DNA of 43,953 nt from an uncultured Chitinophaga sp. (GTDB lineage: Bacteria; Bacteroidota; Bacteroidia; Chitinophagales; Chitinophagaceae): contig NZ_CABHOU010000106.1 in the NCBI RefSeq assembly GCF_902168175.1, forward strand, positions 1 through 43,953, in the 5' to 3' direction. Positions 8,131 through 17,129 of the stretch are shown here, one piece after another. Position 1 is the first letter of the stretch, and every line of letters starts with the position of its first letter. The position numbers and the translations under genes are program-made. The notes beneath the pieces are model-generated. The model was not told where the DNA came from. It searched no databases and worked only from the letters and a program-made list of their open reading frames with translations.

Positions 8131-8150
8131 TAATATTACATGATAGTAAA

Positions 8151-8190
8151 AACGCCTGTGCCGGATTTTGGTGCAGGCGTTTTTCTTTTT
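8151..8190 (+). terminator. Rho-independent terminator
   Basis: An 8-bp stem (8151-8158 with 8174-8181) with a loop of about 15 bases, itself able to pair GTGCC-like ends, is followed by a T-rich tract. It follows the helicase gene. Confidence 0.8.
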
Positions 8191-8280
8191 TAAACCACTA
8201 TGAGAAAATCTGGATTTTAATTATATTTAGTAACCATTACCCCCTTTATTGAAAACTTCCGTCATCCTGAATTAACTGTT

Positions 8281-8889
8281 ATGAAAAACACACAACTTTC
8301 GGCACAGCAAACCTCGACTGTCAGGAGAACAACCGCATTATACAACATGGTGCCCAATCTAAGCTGGACTATTCTCCACCTGGCCCCCGCTACTTTTTTT
8401 TCTTTTAATAAGATGTTGCCGCTATGGGTGTACATCCTGTTGGGTGCAAGCCTGCTGGCTGCGTTGCTTCCAGCGTCGTTTTACAAACGAATACAGTTGG
8501 GCGGCGGCGTTCAGGTATACAAACGTATCGGCATTCTCTGGATCCGGCGTTTCAGCCAGGATGGCGACGTGATTAACCGCCTTTTACGCAAACGTTTCCC
8601 GGGTTATAAGGTCATCAGCGAACCTTCGGGCGTACGCCATTACATCCTGCGCGCCAATATGAACGAACGGTTTCACTGCGGCCTGTTTGTATATATGCTG
8701 GGCGCGATGGTGTACGCTATCATACAGGAACAGTACATGTGGGCCATTATTATGGCGGTCAACAATGTATTGTATAATTTGTACCCGATGTTCCTGCAGC
8801 AGTATAACCGCATTCGCCTGCAGCAGATCAGCAACAGGAGAGCGGGTTTTGATTTTTTTGCGAAGAAGGGAAGGGTAGGTGTGTACTAG
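8281..8889 (+). CDS. CrtO-like membrane acyltransferase family protein (tentative)
   Basis: 202 residues with membrane segments near 45-65, 135-152 and possibly 155-170. The C-terminal Asn-Leu-Tyr-Pro-x-x-Leu-Gln-Gln-Tyr-Asn-Arg-Ile-Arg-Leu motif matches the pattern of the glycosyl-4,4'-diaponeurosporenoate acyltransferase (CrtO) family, where a Pro-(Ile)-x-Val-Gln-Arg-Tyr-Asn-Arg segment is conserved. The middle part with Gly-Arg/Ile-Tyr-Lys-Arg-Ile-Gly-Ile also fits. No carotenoid genes are nearby, so the substrate is unknown and the true function may be another membrane acyl transfer. Confidence 0.5.
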   Translation: MKNTQLSAQQTSTVRRTTALYNMVPNLSWTILHLAPATFFSFNKMLPLWVYILLGASLLAALLPASFYKRIQLGGGVQVYKRIGILWIRRFSQDGDVINRLLRKRFPGYKVISEPSGVRHYILRANMNERFHCGLFVYMLGAMVYAIIQEQYMWAIIMAVNNVLYNLYPMFLQQYNRIRLQQISNRRAGFDFFAKKGRVGVY

Positions 8890-8898
8890 CAGTTATCT

Positions 8899-9495
8899 TT
8901 AATCCCACAGTTTTCCATTCGGATTAATATTCCGGTGATATTTCTGCGCCGCCCCGAAACTTGAGAAGTCCTGTTTTTCTCCCAGTTCTATTTCCTGGAA
9001 TGCACAATACATTTGCCGCGCAGCAATGATCGGGTCCATTTTTCCAACACCCGTACAAAGCCCTGGTATGGCTACGCTATGAACGTCCTGGTGCTGCCTT
9101 GCCTGTATGAGTATTGCTTTCATGGCGAGGTAGGCGTTTACCGAAGTATCGATATTAAAATTAGTAGGTACCCGCATGGTAGGCGCGGAAATAAGGAAGG
9201 GAATGGAATCATCGCCCGTTTCTAATATCATGGCGGTGCCAATCAGTAATTCACCTTCGGGAAGCGCTTTAATGCGCCGCTGCAATTCCTTCTCCATATC
9301 CCATCCCAGGCGCTCGGAAATGCTGTAATCAAGCCCGCCGTCCATAAAACCGAACGAGTTGGCAGGACTCACGATCGCATCGCAGGTAATGCGGGTAATA
9401 TCACCATTCACGATTTTCACATTCTTCTCATTCTGGAAATAACTGTGCCAGGCATTTGTCATTTCCGGCTTGGTATCAATCAGGATGTATTGCAT
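8899..9495 (-). CDS. Macro domain-containing protein
   Basis: 198 residues covering one macro domain. Visible landmarks are the first strand ending in Val-Asn-Gly-Asp-Ile-Thr, the Ala-Ile-Val-Ser-Pro-Ala-Asn-Ser-Phe-Gly segment that lines the ADP-ribose pocket, and the later Pro-Gly-Leu-Cys-Thr-Gly-Val-Gly phosphate loop. It resembles stand-alone macro proteins of phage-tail or stress type that bind or remove ADP-ribose. A minus-strand TATTTTTG box (9538-9531) lies 36 bp upstream of the start, which fits an own promoter. Confidence 0.85.
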   Translation of the reverse strand: MQYILIDTKPEMTNAWHSYFQNEKNVKIVNGDITRITCDAIVSPANSFGFMDGGLDYSISERLGWDMEKELQRRIKALPEGELLIGTAMILETGDDSIPFLISAPTMRVPTNFNIDTSVNAYLAMKAILIQARQHQDVHSVAIPGLCTGVGKMDPIIAARQMYCAFQEIELGEKQDFSSFGAAQKYHRNINPNGKLWD

Positions 9496-9530
9496 GGGCT
9501 ATAGTAATGAAATGATGTAGGAAGATACTG

Positions 9531-9538
9531 CAAAAATA
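9531..9538 (-). promoter_or_regulatory. Candidate -7 box (TATTTTTG) of macro gene
   Basis: On the minus strand the sequence matches TAnnTTTG, with a weak ATTG about 21 bp further upstream. The distance to the start codon at 9495 is suitable. Confidence 0.35.
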
Positions 9539-9544
9539 CGACAG

Positions 9545-10060
9545 CTAAAACTGTTGTTTCAATTCATACAGGGCCAGTTCTTCATCATCAGGTGGCGTGA
9601 TCATTTTTAAAAACCGGAACCCACTCCGCTCCAGCAGTTTTACCGAACGGTTATTATGAGTCAGCGTGATAGCCAGCAGGCTGTTGAAGGCGAGCGTTTT
9701 CCTTGCATAATCAAGGCAGGCCGTTACTGCTTCCAGTCCATACCCTTGCCCTTCATGTGCAGCTAAAAAGGCAAAACCCAAATCAGGCCGGTCGAGGTAC
9801 GCACGTTTAAATAATCCGCACATGCCCACCGGTTGAAAGTTGCTCTTCAACATCACTACCCATGCCCCGAAACCATTCTCTTCGTAACTGCGTAGCGGCC
9901 CGGTTTTAATATACTGCCGGGCATCCGGTACGGTCTTAATATTGCGGTCGCCGATATACTTTATCCACGATGGCATGTTCAATAATTTCAAAATGAACAG
10001 GTCATCATCTAAAGTGATCTTCCGAATGATCAGGCGTTGTGTGATAAGCGGTTTTTCCAT
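9545..10060 (-). CDS. GNAT-family N-acetyltransferase (RimJ/RimL type)
   Basis: 171 residues. It starts with the usual Thr-Gln-Arg-Leu-Ile-Ile-Arg strand and has the Pro-Val-Gly-Met-Cys-Gly-Leu strand, the Asp-Leu-Gly-Phe-Ala-Phe segment, the acetyl-CoA loop Gly-Gln-Gly-Tyr-Gly (about 110-114) and the Asn-Asn-Arg-Ser-Val-Lys-Leu-Leu-Glu-Arg-Ser-Gly-Phe motif of the family. Members acetylate protein N-termini or small amines; the substrate is not predictable here. It ends 50 bp upstream of the macro gene start. Confidence 0.9.
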   Translation of the reverse strand: MEKPLITQRLIIRKITLDDDLFILKLLNMPSWIKYIGDRNIKTVPDARQYIKTGPLRSYEENGFGAWVVMLKSNFQPVGMCGLFKRAYLDRPDLGFAFLAAHEGQGYGLEAVTACLDYARKTLAFNSLLAITLTHNNRSVKLLERSGFRFLKMITPPDDEELALYELKQQF

Positions 10061-10234
10061 ATGGCGTATTGGCTATTCCCAGCTTAAATTAATAATTGTT
10101 TCCGAAAAATCCTTCTTTGATAAACGTCTAAAATACATTTCTTATCAAGCTCTTTTTTTAGAGAATTATCATCGTAAGATCATTTTTAATAAAAAATATT
10201 TGACAGAATGCTGTAACAATCGATTGTTTTTATA

Positions 10235-10242
10235 TAAATTTG
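10235..10242 (+). promoter_or_regulatory. Possible -7 box of the susC operon
   Basis: TAAATTTG matches TAnnTTTG. The nearest TTTG upstream (10199-10202) is 32 bp away, longer than the usual 19-22 bp, so the call is weak. Confidence 0.25.
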
Positions 10243-10331
10243 TTACATCACGTATAAACCAAAATCCCACGTCCAAAAATCCACGTATGGTCATTTTCAT
10301 CACCTTAAAAAACAATTTTTCACGTAGCTGC

Positions 10332-10347
10332 ATGCAAACGTTTGCAT
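10332..10347. promoter_or_regulatory. LacI-family-type operator (perfect 16-bp palindrome)
   Basis: The sequence ATGCAAACGTTTGCAT is a perfect palindrome with the central CG and the AAACGTTT core that LacI/GalR-family repressors recognise. It lies 201-216 bp upstream of the susC ATG at 10548 and about 90 bp downstream of the possible -7 box. No lacI gene is in the window, so the regulator would be encoded elsewhere. Confidence 0.6.
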
Positions 10348-10547
10348 CGATTAAGATGGCGTTCGCATAAATGCCAATTGCACTGGCCCGGATAATTATT
10401 GCTTTCGCTGAATTGGCGCTGAATGAGTACTGATCGTTTACAACGGTCCTGGCAGTGTAATGTCTTGTATTTAATGTATTGCTTGTAAAACGGGCCGTCC
10501 GAAATACGGCCCCGGCCACATATTGCCTTTCACTCAAATTTTACGTT

Positions 10548-13500
10548 ATGTCTAAACATTTACCGCGGTCTTTCGCACCTCGCTGGCTAAATGCCCGGCG
10601 ACTTTTATTCCCCTCACTTGTGCTAACTGCCCTTTCTGCTAATGTAATGGCAGCACCGGTGGCAATTCTTTACCAGGATCAGCAATCACAGACAGACGAC
10701 ACGAAAGTGATTGCAGGCAAGGTAACAGATGAAACTAATCAGCCTTTACCAGGCGTTACAGTAAGCGTAAAAGGCGTAAACGCCGGCACGGTTACGGACG
10801 CAAAAGGCGCGTTCACACTTCGTACGCGTTTACAGGACGTTACACTGGTGTTCACTTTTATGGGATATCTTACCCAGGAAGTAAAGTACGCCGGCCAGTC
10901 GTCTTTAAGTATCACACTTAAGTCCGACCAAAAAGCATTGGGAGAAGTGATAGTGGTTGGATATGGTACGCAGAAGAAAGTGAACATGGTGGGCGCTGTG
11001 TCGGCCATCAACGTCGATCAGAAAATGACCAGCCGTTCGCTGCCAAACGCCTCTTCGGCTTTGTCCGGAATGGTGCCTGGTTTGGCCGTAACACAATCCA
11101 GCGGTATGGCCGGCAGAAACTCTGCCAGCCTGCTGATCCGCGGTATGGGTACGGTAAACAATGCAAACCCGCTGGTGGTGGTAGATGGTATGCCCGACGT
11201 AGACATCAACCGCCTCGACATGAATGATATCGAAAGTATTTCGGTATTAAAGGACGCAACCTCCGCATCTATTTATGGATCACGCGCGGCCAATGGCGTT
11301 ATCCTTATCACGACCAAATCTGGTAAGGGCCAGAAGAAAACGGCGCTGAACTTTACAGGCAACTACGCGGTGGAATCGCCGGTAAAGTCGTACGACTTTA
11401 TGAACGATTACGCCCGTGCGCTCACCGTGCATCAGCGTGCGGCAATGAGCAATACGGCCCGTGCGCAGCTGTTGTTTAAAAATGGCACGATCGACCAGTG
11501 GATGGCGCTGTCGATGATCGATCCGTTACGGTATCCGTCTACCGACTGGTGGGATGTGATTATCCGCGACGGCACGATGCAGAACTACAACCTGTCTGCT
11601 TCCGGCGGCAGTGATAACTCGAACTTCTTTTTCTCCATCGGTACCATGGACCAGAAGGGGATTCAGATCAATAACGACTTCCAACGTTACAATGCACGTT
11701 TCAACTTTGACTATAAACTGAAAAAGAATGTCAATACCGGCGTACGTTTCTTCGGTAACTGGTCCAAATTCGTATACGCTTTGGAAGACGGTTTTACCGA
11801 TGACGATGCTACGAACACCGCTGGTTTCGATATGCAGTACGCTGTTGCGGGTATTACTCCTTACGACCCTGTATCGGGTTACTATGGCGGTGTAATGGCT
11901 TATAACGAAGATCCGCAGGCATATAATCCTTATACGGTTTACCAGAATACGCTGAACAGGCAAAACCGTCAGGAAGCCAATACCACTGCTTACATCGACT
12001 GGACGCCGATTAAAGGCCTCACCGCCCGTATGGACTACACCTTAAACTATTATAACCAATTCCGGTACCGTGCCGATCAGCCTAACCGCTCGTTCAACTT
12101 CCAGCAGAACATTTTCGGCAGCCGTGTATATGTGGGTGATAACGCGGGCGTGCAGAATTTTACCAACACTGGTTATAAAACGATGTTTAACGGCAGGATA
12201 AATTATAATACCACGATCGCGAAAAACCACGAAGTGTCAGGCCTGTTCGTATACAGCGAGGAATATTGGTACGATCGCTGGCAGAACGGTTCACGTAACG
12301 ACCGGTTGTATCCCAGTTTGCATGAACTCGATGCTGCTTTGCCTGATATCCAGTCGGCTACCGGTAACACGGCCACAGAGGGCCTGCGCTCTTATATTGG
12401 TCGCGTTACTTACACCGGTTACGAAAAGTATTTGTTTGAAGCTAACTTCCGCGTAGATGGTTCTTCGCGCTTCCTGCCCGGCAGCCAGTATGGCCTGTTT
12501 TCTTCAGTAGCTGCCGGCTGGCGCTTCTCGCAGGAAAATTTCATGAAAGATCAGACGTTTTTAAGCAACGGTAAGTTACGTGTGTCGTACGGCGGACTGG
12601 GTAACAACAGTGGTGTGGGCCGCTTCGAGCAGTTAAATACGCTTAATCCCAGTTCTTACATGATTAACGGTACCAGCGTAAAAGGTTTTGTGAATACCAA
12701 AATGGTGAACAGAGATCTTACCTGGGAATCAACAGAAGTGCTGAACCTTGGTCTGGACCTCGGCTTTTTCAACCAACGACTGACTACGGAACTTGATTAC
12801 TACGATCGTTTAACGAAAGGTATGAACCGTCCTTCGGATTTTTCCATTCACCTTTCAGGCGCTTACAATCCGGCCCCGCGTAAAAACATCGGTAACCTCC
12901 GTAACCGCGGCGTGGAAGCAAACATTACCTGGAACGATAAGGCCGGCGATTTTAACTACATGCTCAATTTCAACACGTCTTATAACTGGACTAAACTGGA
13001 AACCTGGAACGAGTTCCTGAACAGGGGGTATACTTTCCTGGACATGCCTTACCACTTCCTGTATGTTTACGAAGATCAGGGTATTGCGCAAACCTGGCAG
13101 GACGTGTACGACGCCACGCCACAGGGCGCGCAGCCGGGCGATGTGATCAGGAAAGATCTGAACGGCGATGGTAAGATAGATGGCAACGACCAGAAAGCGT
13201 ACCCTAAATACCAGCGCGATCGTCCAACTACCTACCTGTCGTTCCGCAGTGCGTTGGGTTGGAAAGGTATCGACCTGTCGTTCCTCATTACCGGGGCTAT
13301 GGGTAGAAAAGACTTTGTGACCAATAACTACAACAATACCAATCCGGGTACACAACGTTATGCCTCGCAGTGGGCGCATTTCTACGACACCTGGAACCTC
13401 GATAACAGGGATGCTAACTGGCCACGCCTGGGCGGTTCCGGTAACAACCGTGCTGATACACAGTTCTGGCTCGATAATATGAACTTCGTTCGCCTCAAGA

Positions 13501-13697
13501 ACATCCAGTTGGGTTACACCATGCCGTCGAAATGGACGCAGCGTTTAAGGATCAACAGTTTCAGGGTATTCGGTTCTACCGAAAACCTGGCTACCATTAC
13601 ATCTTATCGCGGCCTCGATCCGGAAATGCTGGGTAACAGGAGTAATGCTTATCCGCTTACCAAATCTTATTCTTTTGGCGTAAACCTGGGGCTCTAA
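10548..13697 (+). CDS. SusC/RagA family TonB-linked outer membrane transporter
   Basis: 1049 residues from the ATG at 10548; the frame is open further up to a TTG at 10479, but the ATG gives a normal signal peptide. After the signal come the carboxypeptidase-like regulatory domain (about 54-127, with Gly-Lys-Val-Thr-Asp and Pro-Leu-Pro-Gly-Val-Thr-Val), a TonB-box-like Glu-Val-Ile-Val-Val-Gly-Tyr-Gly stretch (about 133-144), the plug domain with Val-Val-Val-Asp-Gly-Met-Pro and Ser-Ile-Tyr-Gly-Ser-Arg-Ala-Ala-Asn-Gly-Val, and a long beta barrel. It imports oligosaccharides together with the SusD lipoprotein 12 bp downstream. Confidence 0.97.
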   Translation: MSKHLPRSFAPRWLNARRLLFPSLVLTALSANVMAAPVAILYQDQQSQTDDTKVIAGKVTDETNQPLPGVTVSVKGVNAGTVTDAKGAFTLRTRLQDVTLVFTFMGYLTQEVKYAGQSSLSITLKSDQKALGEVIVVGYGTQKKVNMVGAVSAINVDQKMTSRSLPNASSALSGMVPGLAVTQSSGMAGRNSASLLIRGMGTVNNANPLVVVDGMPDVDINRLDMNDIESISVLKDATSASIYGSRAANGVILITTKSGKGQKKTALNFTGNYAVESPVKSYDFMNDYARALTVHQRAAMSNTARAQLLFKNGTIDQWMALSMIDPLRYPSTDWWDVIIRDGTMQNYNLSASGGSDNSNFFFSIGTMDQKGIQINNDFQRYNARFNFDYKLKKNVNTGVRFFGNWSKFVYALEDGFTDDDATNTAGFDMQYAVAGITPYDPVSGYYGGVMAYNEDPQAYNPYTVYQNTLNRQNRQEANTTAYIDWTPIKGLTARMDYTLNYYNQFRYRADQPNRSFNFQQNIFGSRVYVGDNAGVQNFTNTGYKTMFNGRINYNTTIAKNHEVSGLFVYSEEYWYDRWQNGSRNDRLYPSLHELDAALPDIQSATGNTATEGLRSYIGRVTYTGYEKYLFEANFRVDGSSRFLPGSQYGLFSSVAAGWRFSQENFMKDQTFLSNGKLRVSYGGLGNNSGVGRFEQLNTLNPSSYMINGTSVKGFVNTKMVNRDLTWESTEVLNLGLDLGFFNQRLTTELDYYDRLTKGMNRPSDFSIHLSGAYNPAPRKNIGNLRNRGVEANITWNDKAGDFNYMLNFNTSYNWTKLETWNEFLNRGYTFLDMPYHFLYVYEDQGIAQTWQDVYDATPQGAQPGDVIRKDLNGDGKIDGNDQKAYPKYQRDRPTTYLSFRSALGWKGIDLSFLITGAMGRKDFVTNNYNNTNPGTQRYASQWAHFYDTWNLDNRDANWPRLGGSGNNRADTQFWLDNMNFVRLKNIQLGYTMPSKWTQRLRINSFRVFGSTENLATITSYRGLDPEMLGNRSNAYPLTKSYSFGVNLGL

Positions 13698-13709
13698 ACT
13701 GCAACAATC

Positions 13710-15560
13710 ATGAAAAGACTTAACACATTTATACGGTCTATGGCGGTGCTTACGGCACTGACCACCTTTGCGGCGGGCTGCCGTAAAGACCTGCTCAACC
13801 AGGTGCCTACGGGCGCGCTGGATGCGGGCGCCTTCTGGAAAACAGAGGCCGATGCCACAATTGCCCTGCAGGGTGCTTATGCAGATATCCGCCCTGTATT
13901 TGATCGTGATTATTATTACGATGGTATGGGCGATTTTATAAGAACCCGCGGTACCAGCGCTACTGCCGGTAACCTTCAGAAAGGGGATGCTTACCAGGGC
14001 GCCACGTATTCGCCTGTAGGCAGTGCATCCGGACAAACGTTCGATAAAATGTACCGTTACCTGTACGGCGGCGTTAACCGCGCCAACTACGTGATCGATA
14101 ACGTAAACCGCATGCTGCTCACTGCAGCACCTGCCTCTGTACCTGGTTTGGAAAGGGTAGTGGGAGAAGCGCGGCTGCTCCGTGGTATGTTATACTTCCG
14201 CCTGATCACGCTTTGGGGTGATGTGCCTTACATCGGCCATACCGTGTTCTCTGATGCGGAAGTAAGTACGCTGTCCCGGCTTCCTATTGCGCAGGTGAAA
14301 GACTCCATCCTGGCAGACTTTACCTACGCGTTCGAGAAATTGCCGGTAAAGGCAACGGAGTTTGGGCGTGCGAGCAAACCTGCAGCATTGGCCTTCAGGG
14401 GTAAATTACAGCTGTTCTGGGCTTCCTGGAACAACTATGGCTGGCCTGAGTTGCAGGGTTTTACTGCCAGTCCGGCCGCCGCTACAGCTGCCTACACAGC
14501 AGCAGCAGAAGACTTTAAAAAAGTGATCAACGACTATGGGCTTACGCTCTGGCGCAATGGCGATCCGGGCGAATGTGATCCGCCGGGCAAAGCGGAGAAA
14601 TTGCCTAACTATTATTACCTGTTTACGCCTATTGCCAACCAGGGTAATACAGAAATGATCATGGTGTTTACACACGGCGGTACGGGCACTAATCAGGGTG
14701 AAGAACTGATGCGTGATGTGTCTGGCCGTTCGCACGAAGGCTCGCAGTGCTGGGTGTCACCCAGGTACGAGATTGCCGACAGGTACCAGCTGATTTCCAC
14801 TGGCGACTTTGCCCCTAAACTGGTGCCTACCGATCCTGGTGTGGCGGGGGCGCGTACTGCGCCTAATTCGGCCATCAACCCGCAGAGTTATGCAGGCCGC
14901 GATTACAGGATGAAGTCTTCTATTATGTGGGATTACGAAATGAGCATTGGTTTCAACTCTCTTAAATCTACCGGCTGGGTACCTTTCCTGTATAAAACAT
15001 GGACACAACCTATCACTATTGATGGCGTTGTATACAATCCTTATAATACCGATGGTACTAACTCCGGTTACGTACTGCGTAAATTCCTGCGTAACACCGC
15101 GGGTCAGGGCCGTAGTGATGGCGATTATGCATACCCGGTAATGCGCCTGGCAGATGTGTTCCTGATGTACGCGGAAGCTACCAACGCCGTTTCGGGTCCG
15201 CAGGCCGATGCAATAAACCTGCTGAACAGTATTCGCAGGCGCGGTAACCTGCCGGCTTTATCTGGCGCCAGAACTGCCAACAAAGAAGTGTTTTTCGATG
15301 CTATTGAGCAGGAACGTATTGTTGAACTGTTTGCAGAAGGTCATCGTTACTTTGATATCAAACGCTGGAGAAAGCTCACCGCTATCTGGGGGCAGCCAAA
15401 TTCACTGGGCGTTTGGATGAAGGATACACACAACGGGGACGTACAACAGTTTTACCAAAACACGCCGGAAAGAGCTTACCAGCAGTTTTACATCTGGCGT
15501 ATTCCACCCGGCGAACGTGACCGTAACCCTAACCTCACGCAAAACCCGGCCTGGCTGTAA
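13710..15560 (+). CDS. SusD/RagB family nutrient-binding outer membrane lipoprotein
   Basis: 616 residues with a lipoprotein signal ending in Ala-Ala-Gly-Cys (Cys24) and the mature start Arg-Lys-Asp-Leu-Leu. The TPR-like fold of SusD is supported by the Ala-Ile-Ala-Leu-Gln-Gly-Ala-Tyr-like first helix, the Gly-Glu-Ala-Arg-x-Leu-Arg-Gly-Met-Leu-Tyr-Phe helix and the C-terminal Glu-Arg-x-Val-Glu-Leu-Phe-Ala-Glu-Gly-His-Arg-Tyr-Phe-Asp-Ile-Lys-Arg-Trp motif. It is 12 bp from susC and forms the lid of the transporter at the cell surface. It is longer than many SusDs (about 500-550), in line with large-insert members. Confidence 0.97.
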   Translation: MKRLNTFIRSMAVLTALTTFAAGCRKDLLNQVPTGALDAGAFWKTEADATIALQGAYADIRPVFDRDYYYDGMGDFIRTRGTSATAGNLQKGDAYQGATYSPVGSASGQTFDKMYRYLYGGVNRANYVIDNVNRMLLTAAPASVPGLERVVGEARLLRGMLYFRLITLWGDVPYIGHTVFSDAEVSTLSRLPIAQVKDSILADFTYAFEKLPVKATEFGRASKPAALAFRGKLQLFWASWNNYGWPELQGFTASPAAATAAYTAAAEDFKKVINDYGLTLWRNGDPGECDPPGKAEKLPNYYYLFTPIANQGNTEMIMVFTHGGTGTNQGEELMRDVSGRSHEGSQCWVSPRYEIADRYQLISTGDFAPKLVPTDPGVAGARTAPNSAINPQSYAGRDYRMKSSIMWDYEMSIGFNSLKSTGWVPFLYKTWTQPITIDGVVYNPYNTDGTNSGYVLRKFLRNTAGQGRSDGDYAYPVMRLADVFLMYAEATNAVSGPQADAINLLNSIRRRGNLPALSGARTANKEVFFDAIEQERIVELFAEGHRYFDIKRWRKLTAIWGQPNSLGVWMKDTHNGDVQQFYQNTPERAYQQFYIWRIPPGERDRNPNLTQNPAWL

Positions 15561-15587
15561 ACACTAATCAGGAACTTAAATTATTGA

Positions 15588-15995
15588 ATGATGAAAAAGA
15601 TTTTATCAATATCCACGCTGCTTATTATCGCTGTGTTTGCGTTTAACAGCTGTAAAAAGGAATATCCGGTAGACGAAGACGGTTTGCTGATTACCAGGCG
15701 TACCGAATGTTTTGTAACCGACTTCGACCTGCTTTCGTCCGACCAGCAAACGGTGAGGGTAGGCAATACCATAGTAGATACCGCCGCCCGTATCGTAAAC
15801 ATCCAGGTATTGTTCGGTACTGATCTTAAAAACGTGTACCCTGTATTTAGCCTGGCTTCCGATTGTAAGCTGGACCCTAAGATAGTGGGCAAAACCGACT
15901 TTTCGGATCTGACTAATCCACGTAAATACACCGTGGTATCGGGTAACCGTAAAGTGCGCAATACCTACACGATTAACGTTACGGTAAAGCAATAG
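15588..15995 (+). CDS. Surface lipoprotein of the PUL, DUF5018-like
   Basis: 135 residues. A lipobox ends at Cys22 followed by Lys-Lys-Glu, a charge pattern that differs from typical surface export signals but is common in Bacteroidota. One beta-sandwich domain follows, with a C-terminal Tyr-Thr-Val-Val-Ser-Gly-Asn-x-Lys-x-x-Asn-Thr-Tyr-Thr-Ile-Asn-Val-Thr-Val segment of the type found in DUF5018 repeats. It probably binds glycan or supports the SusCD complex. It lies 27 bp after susD in the operon. Two adjacent ATG codons (15588, 15591) are equally possible starts. Confidence 0.7.
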   Translation: MMKKILSISTLLIIAVFAFNSCKKEYPVDEDGLLITRRTECFVTDFDLLSSDQQTVRVGNTIVDTAARIVNIQVLFGTDLKNVYPVFSLASDCKLDPKIVGKTDFSDLTNPRKYTVVSGNRKVRNTYTINVTVKQ

Positions 15996-16017
15996 AGAAC
16001 CTTTTAAATTTTGAAAC

Positions 16018-17004
16018 ATGTTAAACAGAACATCCAGATATATAGCCATCGCATGTTCGTTAATGCTGGTTTTCGAAGGTTGTAAGGAAGACGATTATGC
16101 CTTACCTACACCCAAGGACGCACTGCAGAACGATGTGATAAAACGGTCGATGGGGCCAAACATCGTTGGAACGAACATTGAATTTACCTATGCCATGGCA
16201 TTGCCGGCAGCAAAAGGTAAACTGAGTTCCGCACAGGTAGAAGCCACCATTCCGGGCGCAGCGGCCACTTACCTTGAGTACAGGTCGTTTTACACCAATG
16301 GCAGCGGTGTAGACGTGGGGGTGCCTGTTGGTAACCCTTCTGTAAATACAGGTAGTGTTACTAAAGTAGATTTTACAAAAGATACATCCGCATCTACCCT
16401 CCGTTACTTTTATACTGTGCCCGAAGATGCACGCGGTAAACCGGTGAGCTTCACTTTCAGCGCGTTAAGCAGCGATGGTAGTAAAGTGACGTACAAAATG
16501 GGGCCGTACAACGTATCTAAAATGGATATGAAATTAGACCTGGTGGTAACAGATGCCAACAGGTGTTTCATTTCGATTGCAGATATGGCTGTTTATACCG
16601 CCGCCGAAGCTGGCCCTAAAGCCACCAATATCGACCTGGTATATATTTACAGGGTCTTAACCAATGCCACGTACAACCACTCGCTGGTGGCGCCTGTAAC
16701 AGAAGCGCAATACCTGCAGGGGGCCGTAATTCCTGCCGGTATCACCAATAACAGTAAACTGGTAAAAGCCTGGAACCTCCGTGACTTCCAGCTTTCCCGC
16801 GCTGCGTACAATGTGTATGTAGATGATGTCGACTTCCAGAAAAAGGATTTTAAGGATGCGCCAAACTTCGCTATCAATATGAAAGCGGAAGCTGGCCTGT
16901 GGGTGGAAACGGCAGACGGTAAATACAGGGCTTATATCTACATAAATAAGGTGGATAATGCAGCAAAAAGCGCGACGATCAGCATTAAGCGCTATGCAAT
17001 GTAA
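16018..17004 (+). CDS. DUF4466 family lipoprotein
   Basis: 328 residues with a lipobox at Cys22 (Glu-Gly-Cys-Lys-Glu-Asp-Asp). The sequence follows the DUF4466 pattern: a start with Leu-x-Asn-Asp-Val-Ile-Lys-Arg and Gly-Pro-Asn-Ile-Val-Gly, a Phe-Thr-Tyr-Ala-Met-Ala segment, then Leu-Arg-Tyr-Phe-Tyr-x-x-Pro-Glu-Asp-Ala-Arg-Gly-Lys, and a Cys-Phe-Ile-Ser-Ile-Ala-Asp-Met-Ala-Val-Tyr motif in the middle. The function is unknown, but members occur in PULs beside susCD. It is the last gene before the terminator at 17024 and is likely a surface glycan-binding lipoprotein. Confidence 0.85.
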   Translation: MLNRTSRYIAIACSLMLVFEGCKEDDYALPTPKDALQNDVIKRSMGPNIVGTNIEFTYAMALPAAKGKLSSAQVEATIPGAAATYLEYRSFYTNGSGVDVGVPVGNPSVNTGSVTKVDFTKDTSASTLRYFYTVPEDARGKPVSFTFSALSSDGSKVTYKMGPYNVSKMDMKLDLVVTDANRCFISIADMAVYTAAEAGPKATNIDLVYIYRVLTNATYNHSLVAPVTEAQYLQGAVIPAGITNNSKLVKAWNLRDFQLSRAAYNVYVDDVDFQKKDFKDAPNFAINMKAEAGLWVETADGKYRAYIYINKVDNAAKSATISIKRYAM

Positions 17005-17023
17005 ATGAGTGAAAGGATGCATG

Positions 17024-17061
17024 AACAGGGGCTGTTTTATAATAGCTCCTGTTATTTTTTA
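17024..17061 (+). terminator. Rho-independent terminator of the susCD operon
   Basis: A 10-bp stem (17024-17033 with 17044-17053, one G-T pair), 10-base loop and a T-rich end. It separates the transporter and lipoprotein genes from the two lyase genes. Confidence 0.8.
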
Positions 17062-17129
17062 TATTTAGACACATCATGGGTGCCTGTTAAGTGAAACGAA
17101 AACCATTTTGATGCCATAAAATAAGCAGG

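Larger units (their letters stand above)
10061..10547 (+). other. Long leader/intergenic region upstream of the susC operon
   Basis: 487 bp between a divergent GNAT gene and the susC ATG. It is AT-rich in its left half and holds a possible TAAATTTG -7 box at 10235-10242 and the 16-bp palindrome at 10332-10347. Frames that cross it on either strand have no family-like content, so I treat it as regulatory and untranslated leader. Confidence 0.6.

Noticed and set aside
9942..10370. 142-residue plus-strand frame overlapping the GNAT gene start
   Set aside because: It overlaps a well-supported gene on the other strand and reads like AT-rich non-coding sequence.
10169..10537. 122-residue frame on the minus strand before susC
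   Set aside because: It crosses the operator and leader of susC, has no family-like content and looks non-coding.
10479..10547. TTG start that would extend SusC by 23 residues
   Set aside because: The extension would put 23 extra residues before the signal peptide; the ATG at 10548 gives a normal N-terminus.
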